A stretch of 6,805 nt of DNA. Origin: JBFIHZ01 sp041601535. Its GTDB lineage: Bacteria; Pseudomonadota; Gammaproteobacteria; Xanthomonadales; SZUA-36. Made by a program: the position numbers and the translations under genes. Location: the NCBI GenBank assembly GCA_041601535.1, contig JBFIHZ010000230.1:1-6805 (forward strand), given 5' to 3'. The notes beneath the pieces were generated by a model. It was not told the origin of the DNA. It saw only the letters and a program-made list of their open reading frames with translations, and searched no databases. Positions 1-6,275 of the stretch are shown piece after piece (the stretch's first letter is position 1; each line of letters opens with the position of its first letter).

Positions 1-570
1 CATACTGGTGTGCGTCAGGGGCAGCACGGTGCGGTCGGCCAGACCGGGTGCATCCGCCTCTGACAAAGCGACGGTGCCATCGCCGCTGGTGGAGCCGGAA
101 CCCAGCAAACGACCCAGGCCGATGGCGCGTGAGCCGGCAATCAGGCCAATGTCACGGCCGGGCGGCAACGCGCCGCAGCCACGGCACAAGTCTTCGGCCA
201 CCGCGCCGAATAACCAGCGGTGCCCCGGCAGGCTCAATGCCCGGCGCGCCACCGCACTGCCCTGCAAGGGCGAGCCCAGCAGCACCGCGCGTCCCGGCGG
301 CACCGCGTTGTACTCGCGCAAGGCCTGCACAATGACCAACCCACCCAGGCTGTGGCCCAGCCAATGCACCGTGGGGGTGGCCAGCGCGGCAGAGAATTCA
401 GCCAGCGCCCGGGCGTGCTGCTGCAGGCCGGCCGAGGTGCTGCGGTAGGCAAACTCCCGCACCGTGAAGCCGGCCTGCCGCAAACGCCGGGCCAACGGCT
501 TCATCGACCACGGCCCGTACCATAGCCCGTGCACCAGCACCACGGTCTGATGGCCGGGTTCCTGGCTCAT
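1..570 (-). CDS. Lipase-like alpha/beta hydrolase, C-terminus off the left edge
   Basis: This is a probable serine hydrolase acting on esters or lipids; its substrate is unknown. From ATG at 570 the frame stays open for 190 codons to base 1, so the gene is partial at its 3' end. After a short start comes the beta-strand and oxyanion motif VLVHGLW (residues 11-17). The nucleophile elbow is GHSLGG, with Ser74. The segment SGDGTV holds a likely acid, Asp164, and LPLTHTSM a likely histidine, His187. A complete triad is therefore visible, and by family length probably only a few tens of residues are missing. There is no signal peptide or membrane segment, so it is predicted cytoplasmic. It starts 21 bp after the rarD stop and is probably co-transcribed with it. 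The ribosome binding site before ATG is poor, so it may depend on translation of rarD; TTG at 582 is another possible start. The fold is clear; the specificity is not. Confidence 0.85.
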   Translation of the reverse strand, partial: MSQEPGHQTVVLVHGLWYGPWSMKPLARRLRQAGFTVREFAYRSTSAGLQQHARALAEFSAALATPTVHWLGHSLGGLVIVQALREYNAVPPGRAVLLGSPLQGSAVARRALSLPGHRWLFGAVAEDLCRGCGALPPGRDIGLIAGSRAIGLGRLLGSGSTSGDGTVALSEADAPGLADRTVLPLTHTSM

Positions 571-591
571 CGTGTCAGCCAACCACCGGAC

Positions 592-1521
592 TCATGGTAC
601 AGGCGGTGCTGCGGCCCGCGCGGCGCGGGCGCGGGCGCGGCGGCTGCGCACCAGCGATTCCATGGTAATCAGCAGCAAAGCGGACCAGATGCAGCCAAAC
701 GCCACCGCGTGGCCAAACGTGAAGGTTTCATCGTAAACCGCCACGGCCAGGATAAAAGTCAGCGAAGGCGCCATGTACTGGATAAAACCAATGGTTGTCA
801 ACCTGAGGTGCTTGGCCGCCAGGTTGAACCACACCAGCGGCAGCACGGTGATGAGAGCGGACAGAACCAGCAGCGTATCGATCAAAACGGTTGAATGGGT
901 AAACCACAATTGCTCACTGTGCCTCAGCCATAGCAGGTAGCCAAGTGCCGGAGCAGACAGCAGCAGCGTTTCCCAGGTCAGGCCGACCATGGGCCCGACC
1001 GGCATTTTCTTGCGCAGCAGGCCATAGCCGGCAAACGTCAGCGCCAGCGCCAGCGAAACCCACGGCGTCACGCCAAGGTACCAGGCCATATAGACCGTGC
1101 CGCATGCCGCCAACGCCACTGCACCGGTTTGCAGCGGGGTCAGCCGCTCTTTCAGAAAGACAAACCCCAGCACCACATTGAACAATGGGTTGATAAAGTA
1201 CCCCAGGCTGGTGGCCAGCACCTGGCCGTCAGCCACCGCCCAGACGTACACCAGCCAGTTGGCCCCCACCAGCGTGCCGGTTAACAGCAAGCCGGCCACC
1301 AGCCGCGGCGGCAGCAGCAGACGGCGCCAGAAGCCCGGCCCGTCACGCAGCAGCAAAAACCCGATCAGCATGGGCACCGACCACAGGATGCGGTGGGCGA
1401 TGACCTCCAGTGGAGAGACCGCCACAAGCTGCTTGAAGAACATCGGCGCCAGGCCCCAGATAGTGAAAGCACCCAGTGCCGCCGTTACACCCAGGCGGTG
1501 ATTTTCCTGTTGTTGTTTCAA
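592..1521 (-). CDS. rarD: RarD-type EamA/DMT transporter
   Basis: This is an inner-membrane protein of the drug/metabolite transporter superfamily, EamA family, RarD subgroup. RarD is historically called chloramphenicol-sensitive protein, but its true substrate is not established. From TTG at 1521 it has 309 residues, near the usual length of about 295. About ten hydrophobic segments fill residues 10-290. Family signatures in order are FTIWG (19-23), HRILWS (43-48), NWLVYVWAV (88-96), SLGYFINPL (105-113), FLKERL (122-127) and GFIQYMAPS (245-253). The last 18 or so residues are an Arg/Ala-rich, probably cytoplasmic tail. No ATG lies near the true N-terminus. TTG 1521 gives MKQQQENHRLGV, which aligns with the E. 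coli N-terminus, and a GGACGAG sequence sits just before it. A longer reading from TTG 1632 begins inside the upstream terminator and is unlikely. A lipase-like gene follows 21 bp downstream. Confidence 0.88.
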   Translation of the reverse strand: MKQQQENHRLGVTAALGAFTIWGLAPMFFKQLVAVSPLEVIAHRILWSVPMLIGFLLLRDGPGFWRRLLLPPRLVAGLLLTGTLVGANWLVYVWAVADGQVLATSLGYFINPLFNVVLGFVFLKERLTPLQTGAVALAACGTVYMAWYLGVTPWVSLALALTFAGYGLLRKKMPVGPMVGLTWETLLLSAPALGYLLWLRHSEQLWFTHSTVLIDTLLVLSALITVLPLVWFNLAAKHLRLTTIGFIQYMAPSLTFILAVAVYDETFTFGHAVAFGCIWSALLLITMESLVRSRRARARAARAAAPPVP

Positions 1522-1587
1522 AAGCTCGTCCGAATTTATCGACAGACCGTTCCAGTCAGCGGGCGGTCTGCGCAGGCTTAAAGAGGA

Positions 1588-1596
1588 ATTATCGCA
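1588..1596 (-). promoter_or_regulatory. Predicted extended -10 promoter of rarD
   Basis: Read on the minus strand, TGCGATAAT matches an extended -10 element: TG at 1596-1595 and GATAAT at 1593-1588. No good -35 box stands 16-18 bp upstream, which extended -10 promoters tolerate. Transcription would start near 1581, giving a leader of about 60 nt before TTG 1521. It lies between the terminator at 1631-1658 and rarD, where a promoter is expected. Confidence 0.45.
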
Positions 1597-1630
1597 CGCC
1601 CGAAGCGCCACAACCGAACAATTCCGCGGC

Positions 1631-1658
1631 AAAAAAAGGCCGGCAAGAGCCGGCCTTT
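1631..1658 (-). terminator. Rho-independent terminator of the S9 peptidase gene
   Basis: The arms AAAGGCCGGC (1635-1644) and GCCGGCCTTT (1649-1658) form a perfect 10-bp stem with a 4-base loop. On the minus-strand transcript the stem is followed by seven U (bases 1637-1631). It begins 24 bp after the S9 peptidase stop codon, so it ends that transcript and separates it from rarD. The U tract suits minus-strand transcription. Confidence 0.9.
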
Positions 1659-1682
1659 CCGCATTGCTGTTGCGTTACTGAA

Positions 1683-3632
1683 TCAGGGGTTGGCTACAGC
1701 CGCCGCCTGCGTGTTCAGGTTTTCCGCCAGGAATGATTCCACTCGCGTGTAAAAATCAATCTGGTTTTCCTCTTTGCGGAAACCATGGCCTTCATCTTTC
1801 TTGACCATCAACTCAAATTTGACCCCGTGCTCCTCCATGGCGTCTTCCATGACACGGGCATGCTTGATGTTCACGCGAGGATCCTGCAGACCATAGGCCA
1901 TAAACACCGGCACGCGAATCTTGTCGGCATGGTTGGCCGGTGACCACTCATCCAGAAATTCTTCCTCGGTATCCGGATCGCCGACACGTTCGGCCATTAT
2001 GTCTTTGCCGGACTCCCAGGCATCCGGCGCGGTCTTGAACAACAGCGCCAGGTCGGTCACGCCCACATAGTTGATACCGCACTTGTACAGTTCCGGCGTA
2101 TAGGTCAATCCTGCCATGGTGGCATAACCGCCATAGCTGGCACCGTAAATGCATACCCGGTCGGCATCGGCCACACCCTGTTCAATGGCCCACTTAACGC
2201 CATCGGTGATGTCGTTCTGCATGCTCTGGCCCCATTGCTTGTTGGCCGAAATGAGGTGGTGCATACCGAAGCCGGTGGAACCGCGGAAATTGACCTGCAA
2301 CACCGCGTAACCACGGTTTGCCAGGAACTGGATTTCCGGATTGAAACCCCAGCCATCGCGCGCCCACGGGCCGCCATGCGGGTTCATGACCATCGGCAGA
2401 TTCTTGCCATCGCTGCCATTGGGAATGGTCAGGTAGCCGTGCATGGTCATGCCATCGCGCGACTGGAAGGTGATCGGTTTGATCTCGGCCATCTTGTTCG
2501 CATCGATCCACGGCCGCGAATCCGCCAGCCACTCCAGCGTGTTCTCGGCAAAATCATACAGGTAGTAGCGTGCCGGCTGGGTCGAGCTGCTGGCTGTTAC
2601 CACCCCAATGGTCTCTTCCTTGTCCATGCTGCTGACCACGTTTATCGTGTCCGGCAGGGCCGCATTGATGGACGCCATGATGTTTTTCCAGCGCTCGTCC
2701 AGGTAGATCAGTTCCGGCGTGCCCACGGCATAGCTAACGCCGATCATGTCGCGTTTCTTTTCATTCATCATCAGCCCGCAACAATCAATTTCCGGGTGCT
2801 CGTAAATCAGTTCACCGAACTGGCGGGTTTTGAAGTTGTAGCGGAACAGCGCGGCTTTATCGCGTGCCGTGCCATCCGGGTTCAGATTCGACACGATGTA
2901 GCCCACATCCGGATCATTGGTAAAGCCCGCTGGCGAAAAAGCAGGCTCGTCGTAACGGCTTTTAACAATCGTCTCCCAGGTATCATTTTCCGGGTCAACC
3001 AGCCGTAAAAAGCCCACGTCCAGTTTGTCCTGGAAGCCCGCACCAACCACTTCACCGTCCCAGTTGGTGGCATAACCGGTGATATTGCCCGGATTGCGCT
3101 GCACCAGTTTCTTGCGGCCGTTGATGATGTTCATTTTGAACACGTCAGGGTTGGACGCGCGACGGTCATTGGAACTGACCAGCACGTAATCTTTTTCGTC
3201 ATCCAGCAGATCAAGCACGCTGGTAATGCGGATCACCGATTTGCCACCCTTGATCTGCGCGATCGCGGGTTCCACCAGCGTGCGCAACATGCTGCCATCG
3301 CTGTTGATGGCGAAAATGCCGAAGGATTCACTGCCATCCTTGTCCATGAAAAACAGCAGGCGTTCGTTATTGGCCCACAAGAAGCCATTCACGTCCTGCT
3401 CGCTCATGCCGGTGACGGCGCGCGGCTGGCGCGTTTCCAGGTCAATTATCACTACATTCATGCGGCCATTCACCGGCGCCAGGGCGGCCAGTTCCTTGCC
3501 ATTGGGTGACAGTTGAAATGCGGCAAATTGGGGGTTCTTGAAAAAGGTTTCCAGCGGTAGTTGTTCCGCCATGGCATGGTTTAGGGTCAGCGCGGCGGCC
3601 AGCATCACGCCGAGTAAAAATCTGAATTTCAT
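1683..3632 (-). CDS. Exported S9 family (prolyl oligopeptidase-like) serine peptidase
   Basis: This 649-residue enzyme probably hydrolyses short peptides, as dipeptidyl, acylaminoacyl or oligopeptidases of family S9 do; which type is not clear. An N-terminal signal peptide (residues 1-22, ending NHAMA before EQ) points to the periplasm or outside. Residues 30-380 look like the beta-propeller that screens substrates, with repeated strands and SPNGKELAA and INSDGS motifs. The catalytic alpha/beta-hydrolase domain spans about 385-640. It has NPHGGP (417-422), FRGSTGFG (450-456 region), the nucleophile elbow GASYGG with Ser499, Asp584 in GLQDPRV and His616 in DEGHGF, so the triad is intact. ATG 3632 is supported by AGGAGG at 3641-3646, 8 nt upstream, and by the signal peptide starting there. 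The gene is monocistronic, with spacers on both sides and a strong terminator after it. Its closest relatives are probably the S9C-type peptidases common in Xanthomonadales-like bacteria. Confidence 0.93.
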   Translation of the reverse strand: MKFRFLLGVMLAAALTLNHAMAEQLPLETFFKNPQFAAFQLSPNGKELAALAPVNGRMNVVIIDLETRQPRAVTGMSEQDVNGFLWANNERLLFFMDKDGSESFGIFAINSDGSMLRTLVEPAIAQIKGGKSVIRITSVLDLLDDEKDYVLVSSNDRRASNPDVFKMNIINGRKKLVQRNPGNITGYATNWDGEVVGAGFQDKLDVGFLRLVDPENDTWETIVKSRYDEPAFSPAGFTNDPDVGYIVSNLNPDGTARDKAALFRYNFKTRQFGELIYEHPEIDCCGLMMNEKKRDMIGVSYAVGTPELIYLDERWKNIMASINAALPDTINVVSSMDKEETIGVVTASSSTQPARYYLYDFAENTLEWLADSRPWIDANKMAEIKPITFQSRDGMTMHGYLTIPNGSDGKNLPMVMNPHGGPWARDGWGFNPEIQFLANRGYAVLQVNFRGSTGFGMHHLISANKQWGQSMQNDITDGVKWAIEQGVADADRVCIYGASYGGYATMAGLTYTPELYKCGINYVGVTDLALLFKTAPDAWESGKDIMAERVGDPDTEEEFLDEWSPANHADKIRVPVFMAYGLQDPRVNIKHARVMEDAMEEHGVKFELMVKKDEGHGFRKEENQIDFYTRVESFLAENLNTQAAAVANP

Positions 3633-3640
3633 GAAGTCTT

Positions 3641-3646
3641 CCTCCT
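3641..3646 (-). promoter_or_regulatory. Strong ribosome binding site of the S9 peptidase
   Basis: AGGAGG on the minus strand stands 8 nt before ATG 3632. It is a near-consensus Shine-Dalgarno sequence, fixes the start codon and suggests good translation. Confidence 0.85.
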
Positions 3647-3679
3647 GGATAAGAAGATGCGATCAGGCTCGTTTGATGT

Positions 3680-3685
3680 ATTTTA
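3680..3685 (-). promoter_or_regulatory. Weak candidate -10 box for the S9 peptidase
   Basis: TAAAAT on the minus strand lies 48 bp before the start codon and matches TATAAT at five of six positions. There is no convincing -35 box at normal spacing. A promoter is expected in this spacer because the aspS transcript probably ends before it, but this particular site is a guess. Confidence 0.3.
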
Positions 3686-3790
3686 GCCGCACAGTCTAGC
3701 AAGCTTTTTCATACCGGGCAGTGCCGAAAGTCCCATGCGGCCAGGCACAGCCGGGCCAAAGCCTTGTGGCATAAGGGTTTTCCGCAAATT

Positions 3791-3853
3791 CTGCCCGGCC
3801 CGATGCCAGCCTGATCAGGACCAGGGCCTGATGGATCATGCCCGGCCGGGCAG
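3791..3853 (-). terminator. Inverted repeat after aspS, probable terminator
   Basis: Arms CTGCCCGGCC (3791-3800) and GGCCGGGCAG (3844-3853) are perfectly complementary over 10 bp. The 43 bases between them hold a smaller hairpin, ATCAGG (3814-3819) with CCTGAT (3827-3832). The right arm lies within a separate 14-bp palindrome at 3839-3852. The structure begins 4 bp after the aspS stop codon, a terminator position, but on the minus strand only AATTT follows rather than a full U tract. It may be a weak terminator, a 3'-end protecting structure or both. Confidence 0.45.
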
Positions 3854-3857
3854 ACGA

Positions 3858-5621
3858 TCAGCTTTTTCGGACTTTGGCCAGATGAAGCTCGGCCAGCAGT
3901 TCATCCGCCACCGCGGAAGGCGCCGAAGTCATCAGGCATTGCGCCGTGGTGGTCTTGGGAAAGGCGATAACGTCGCGGATCGAATCTTCACCGCTCATCA
4001 GCGCGGTGATGCGGTCGAGCCCGAAGGCAATGCCGCCATGGGGCGGTGCACCGAACTTCAGCGCGTCGAGCAAAAAGCCGAACTTTTCTTGTGCTTCCGC
4101 TGCATCGATGCCCAGCAGCTTGAATACCGCCTGCTGCATTTCCGGGCGATGAATACGGATGGAACCGCCGCCAATTTCGGAGCCGTTAAGCACCATGTCA
4201 TAACCCTTGGACAGGGCACTTCCGGGCTCGGCCAGCAGCGCGGCCGCGTCATTTTCCGCCGGCGCGGTAAATGGATGGTGCATGGCCATATAGCGGCCGG
4301 AGTCCTGATCCCATTCAAACATCGGGAACGCGGTGACCCACAAGGGCTGCCAGCCCTCGGCCACCTGCCCGCGGTCGTGCGCCACGCGCAAACGCAACTG
4401 CCCCATAAACGTGCTTACCGTGAGCCAGTCGCCGGCGCCAAAAAATATCAGATCGCCGCTGCAGGCACCGCAGGCGTCGGCAATGCCCTGCCAGGCCTTT
4501 TCATCCAGAAATTTGGCGATGGGCGATTGCAGCCCTTCCAGCCCGGCGGTGACGTCGTTGACCTTGATCCAGGCCAGCCCCTTGGCACCGTAACGGGCCA
4601 CGTACTGGGTGTAGTCATCAATTTGCTTGCGCGATAACTCGGCACCGCCGGTGATCTTCACTGCAGCCACGCGGCAATCCGGATCATTGGCAGGGCCGGA
4701 AAACACCTTGAACTCGACCTGCCTGACGTGTTCATCCACGGAAACCAGTTCATTACTGATGCGCAGGTCAGGCTTGTCCGAACCAAACCGGTCCATCGCT
4801 TCTTGCCAGCTTATCCTCGGGAAAGGATCCGGCAAGTCCACCCCCAGGGTATCTTTGAACATGCCACGCACCAGCGTTTCGGCGCACTGCTGAACGTCGG
4901 CTTCCTCGACGAAGGACATTTCCATATCCAGCTGGGTAAACTCGGGCTGGCGGTCCGCGCGCAGGTCTTCATCACGGAAACAGCGGGCGATCTGGTAATA
5001 CCGGTCCATGCCGGACACCATCAGCAACTGCTTGAACAACTGCGGCGATTGCGGCAGAGCAAACACCTGGCCCGGGTGCACCCGGCTGGGCACCAGGTAA
5101 TCGCGGGCTCCTTCCGGCGTGGCGCGGGTGAGTATCGGGGTTTCCATCTCGGTAAAGCCCTGCGCGTCCAGGTGGTGGCGAATCGAGCGGTACAGGCGGG
5201 CACGCATCTTCAGGTTGTTCTGCATGCGCGTGCGGCGCAAATCCAGGTAGCGGTATTTCAGCCGGACTTCTTCACCGTCCTCTTCGGTCATCATCAGCGG
5301 CATCGGGGCGGAAGCATTCAGCAACTCGACTTCGCTGGCGACGATTTCCACCTTGCCGGTGGCCATGGCCGGGTTCCACTGACTTTCCGGCCGCAGCCGA
5401 ACCTGGCCGCTGATGCGCACGCAATATTCATTGCGCAGGCTTTCCGCCGCGGAGAAAGCTTTGCTGTCAGGCTCGATCACCACCTGGACAATGCCGGCGG
5501 TGTCGCGCAGGCCGATAAAAATCAGTCCGCCGAGATCCCGGCGCCGGTCCACCCAGCCACACAGGGTGACCGTCTGGTCTGCCAGTGATTCATTTACCTG
5601 GCCACAAAGATGGGTGCGCAT
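3858..5621 (-). CDS. aspS: Aspartyl-tRNA synthetase
   Basis: This class IIb synthetase charges tRNA-Asp with aspartate, using ATP, in the cytoplasm. It has 587 residues, close to E. coli AspRS (590), and resembles it throughout. Domains in order: an OB-fold anticodon-binding domain (about 1-105) with CGWVDRRRDLGG; class II motif 1 around TEMETPILT (157-165); TPEGARDYLVPSR (168-180) and QSPQ (191-194), which form the aspartate pocket; motif 2 FRDEDLRADRQPEFTQLD (215-232) with the ATP-binding Arg216; the bacterial GAD insertion (about 295-415); and motif 3 GLDR (534-537). Residue 30 is Leu, as in E. coli, which fits a discriminating enzyme that does not charge tRNA-Asn. ATG 5621 has AGGAG 10 nt upstream and the usual MRTH start. 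An fmdB gene lies 94 bp upstream on the same strand. No yebC or ruvC follows. Confidence 0.98.
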   Translation of the reverse strand: MRTHLCGQVNESLADQTVTLCGWVDRRRDLGGLIFIGLRDTAGIVQVVIEPDSKAFSAAESLRNEYCVRISGQVRLRPESQWNPAMATGKVEIVASEVELLNASAPMPLMMTEEDGEEVRLKYRYLDLRRTRMQNNLKMRARLYRSIRHHLDAQGFTEMETPILTRATPEGARDYLVPSRVHPGQVFALPQSPQLFKQLLMVSGMDRYYQIARCFRDEDLRADRQPEFTQLDMEMSFVEEADVQQCAETLVRGMFKDTLGVDLPDPFPRISWQEAMDRFGSDKPDLRISNELVSVDEHVRQVEFKVFSGPANDPDCRVAAVKITGGAELSRKQIDDYTQYVARYGAKGLAWIKVNDVTAGLEGLQSPIAKFLDEKAWQGIADACGACSGDLIFFGAGDWLTVSTFMGQLRLRVAHDRGQVAEGWQPLWVTAFPMFEWDQDSGRYMAMHHPFTAPAENDAAALLAEPGSALSKGYDMVLNGSEIGGGSIRIHRPEMQQAVFKLLGIDAAEAQEKFGFLLDALKFGAPPHGGIAFGLDRITALMSGEDSIRDVIAFPKTTTAQCLMTSAPSAVADELLAELHLAKVRKS

Positions 5622-5649
5622 ATTCTGACGTCTCCTGCATTCACGCCGG

Positions 5650-5655
5650 ATTGTA
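5650..5655 (-). promoter_or_regulatory. Candidate -10 box upstream of aspS
   Basis: TACAAT on the minus strand is one mismatch from TATAAT and lies 28 bp before the aspS start. The -35 region is poor. aspS may have its own promoter here in addition to read-through from fmdB. Confidence 0.35.
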
Positions 5656-5673
5656 GGTGTTGCAATTATGATT

Positions 5674-5692
5674 CAGCCGCTCGTGACGGCTG
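5674..5692 (-). other. Small hairpin between fmdB and aspS
   Basis: CAGCCG (5674-5679) pairs with CGGCTG (5687-5692) around a 7-base loop, 23 bp after the fmdB stop. What follows on the minus strand (AATCATAATT) is only partly U-rich, so it is at best a weak terminator or attenuator. The 94-bp spacer shows nothing else apart from the candidate -10 box. Confidence 0.3.
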
Positions 5693-5715
5693 GCTGGTTG
5701 GGCTGGCGCCGCTGC

Positions 5716-6084
5716 TTAGCTGGCGCTGCCGGCTGCGGTGCTGGCAGCCGCGCTTTTGCTGCCCGAGCTTTTACTGTCCGAACTTTTGCTATCTGAAGTT
5801 TTGGACGGAGCAGCAGCACTTCCGCTGTCACTTTTGGCGGTGTTGGCCGCAGGGCTGCCGCCACTGCCGGTATCGGAAGATTCCGCCAGATTGCGCTTGT
5901 TACCCTGTTTGAAGTCGGTCTCATACCATCCGGAACCCTTGAGCCGGAATCCCGCGGCTGAGATCAGCCGCTGCAAGCTGGATTTGCCGCAATCCGGGCA
6001 ATCGGTCAGCGCCGCATCACTCATGCGCTGCAGTTTTTCAAGTTCATGGCCACAGGCCTGGCAACGGTATTCATAAATTGGCAT
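5716..6084 (-). CDS. FmdB-family zinc-ribbon protein with repetitive tail
   Basis: This 122-residue protein belongs to the FmdB/CxxC_CXXC_SSSS family, named for a putative regulator of formamidase genes; its molecular role is largely unknown. It begins MPIYEYRCQACGHE, the family hallmark. Two CxxC knuckles, Cys8/Cys11 and Cys29/Cys32, would bind one zinc. FRLKGSGWYETDFK (46-59) is the second conserved block. From about residue 65 the protein is low-complexity Ser/Ala/Lys/Asp/Gly and probably disordered, including the 5-residue repeats TSDSK, SSDSK and SSGSK (96-110). ATG 6084 is chosen because the family starts exactly there and AGGAAG lies a few bases upstream; a 14-residue extension to GTG 6126 is rejected. 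It is probably cytoplasmic. It sits 94 bp upstream of aspS in the same direction, a neighbourhood common in Proteobacteria that suggests a housekeeping role. Confidence 0.93.
   Translation of the reverse strand: MPIYEYRCQACGHELEKLQRMSDAALTDCPDCGKSSLQRLISAAGFRLKGSGWYETDFKQGNKRNLAESSDTGSGGSPAANTAKSDSGSAAAPSKTSDSKSSDSKSSGSKSAAASTAAGSAS
5752..5811. repeat. 15-bp tandem repeat inside the fmdB-family gene
   Basis: Three imperfect 15-bp units, 5752-5766, 5767-5781 and 5782-5796, are followed by a partial fourth at 5797-5811. Each starts GCTTTT, ACTTTT or AGTTTT on the plus strand. They encode the 5-residue SSDSK-like repeats of the protein tail. The period is a multiple of three, so gain or loss of units keeps the frame. 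Confidence 0.8.
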
Positions 6085-6137
6085 TTTCTTCTTCCTGCTG
6101 TTGGGTCCGCCTGACGGCATTGCCACCAGAGCGGCGA

Positions 6138-6143
6138 ATTATA
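6138..6143 (-). promoter_or_regulatory. Predicted -10 box of the fmdB-family gene
   Basis: On the minus strand bases 6143-6138 read TATAAT, a perfect -10 consensus, 53 bp before ATG 6084. Transcription would start near 6131. The -35 region 16-18 bp further up is not close to TTGACA, so an activator or weak basal activity is possible. Confidence 0.55.
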
Positions 6144-6241
6144 GTTGATGCCGGCTTAAATGGGGACAGGTCAGGCCATTTCCAACGCCCCGGGCGCGGC
6201 AGACCTGATATCATCACCGGCTTATTTCGATTGCTTCCAAT

Positions 6242-6257
6242 GGCCTGGTGCCAGGCC
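6242..6257 (+). other. Hairpin in the leader of the lipoprotein gene
   Basis: GGCCTGG (6242-6248) and CCAGGCC (6251-6257) are perfectly complementary with only two bases between them, so the RNA stem would be about 6 bp with a 4-base loop. It ends 18 bases before ATG 6276, just ahead of the GAGAGAG ribosome binding region. No U tract follows, so it is not a terminator. I see no clear promoter for the lipoprotein gene in 6085-6275. Confidence 0.4.
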
Positions 6258-6275
6258 CCTTGAGAGAGTGCCGAT

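Noticed and set aside
605..650. Very GC-rich simple repeats at the rarD 3' end
   Set aside because: They encode the Arg/Ala-rich cytoplasmic tail and contain no regular unit or arm pair that suggests a separate element.
1522..1632. N-terminal extension of rarD to TTG 1632
   Set aside because: The extra 37 residues do not match the family, and the start would overlap the terminator of the upstream gene.
2235..3008. Plus-strand open frame of 257 codons
   Set aside because: It is antisense to the S9 peptidase, whose motifs and triad are intact across this stretch; no family is recognised.
3735..4637. Plus-strand open frame of 300 codons
   Set aside because: It lies largely antisense to aspS, has no recognisable domain, and is explained by GC-rich codon bias in the real gene.
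4728..5588. Plus-strand open frame of 286 codons
   Set aside because: It is wholly antisense to aspS and rich in His, Gln, Arg and Val, as expected of a shadow frame.
5687..5708. GGCTGGC direct repeat between fmdB and aspS, considered as a binding site
   Set aside because: Only two short copies with uneven context; too little to support an operator.
6085..6126. N-terminal extension of the FmdB-family protein to GTG 6126
   Set aside because: The family starts at MPIYEYRC, which has its own ATG and ribosome binding site at the right distance.
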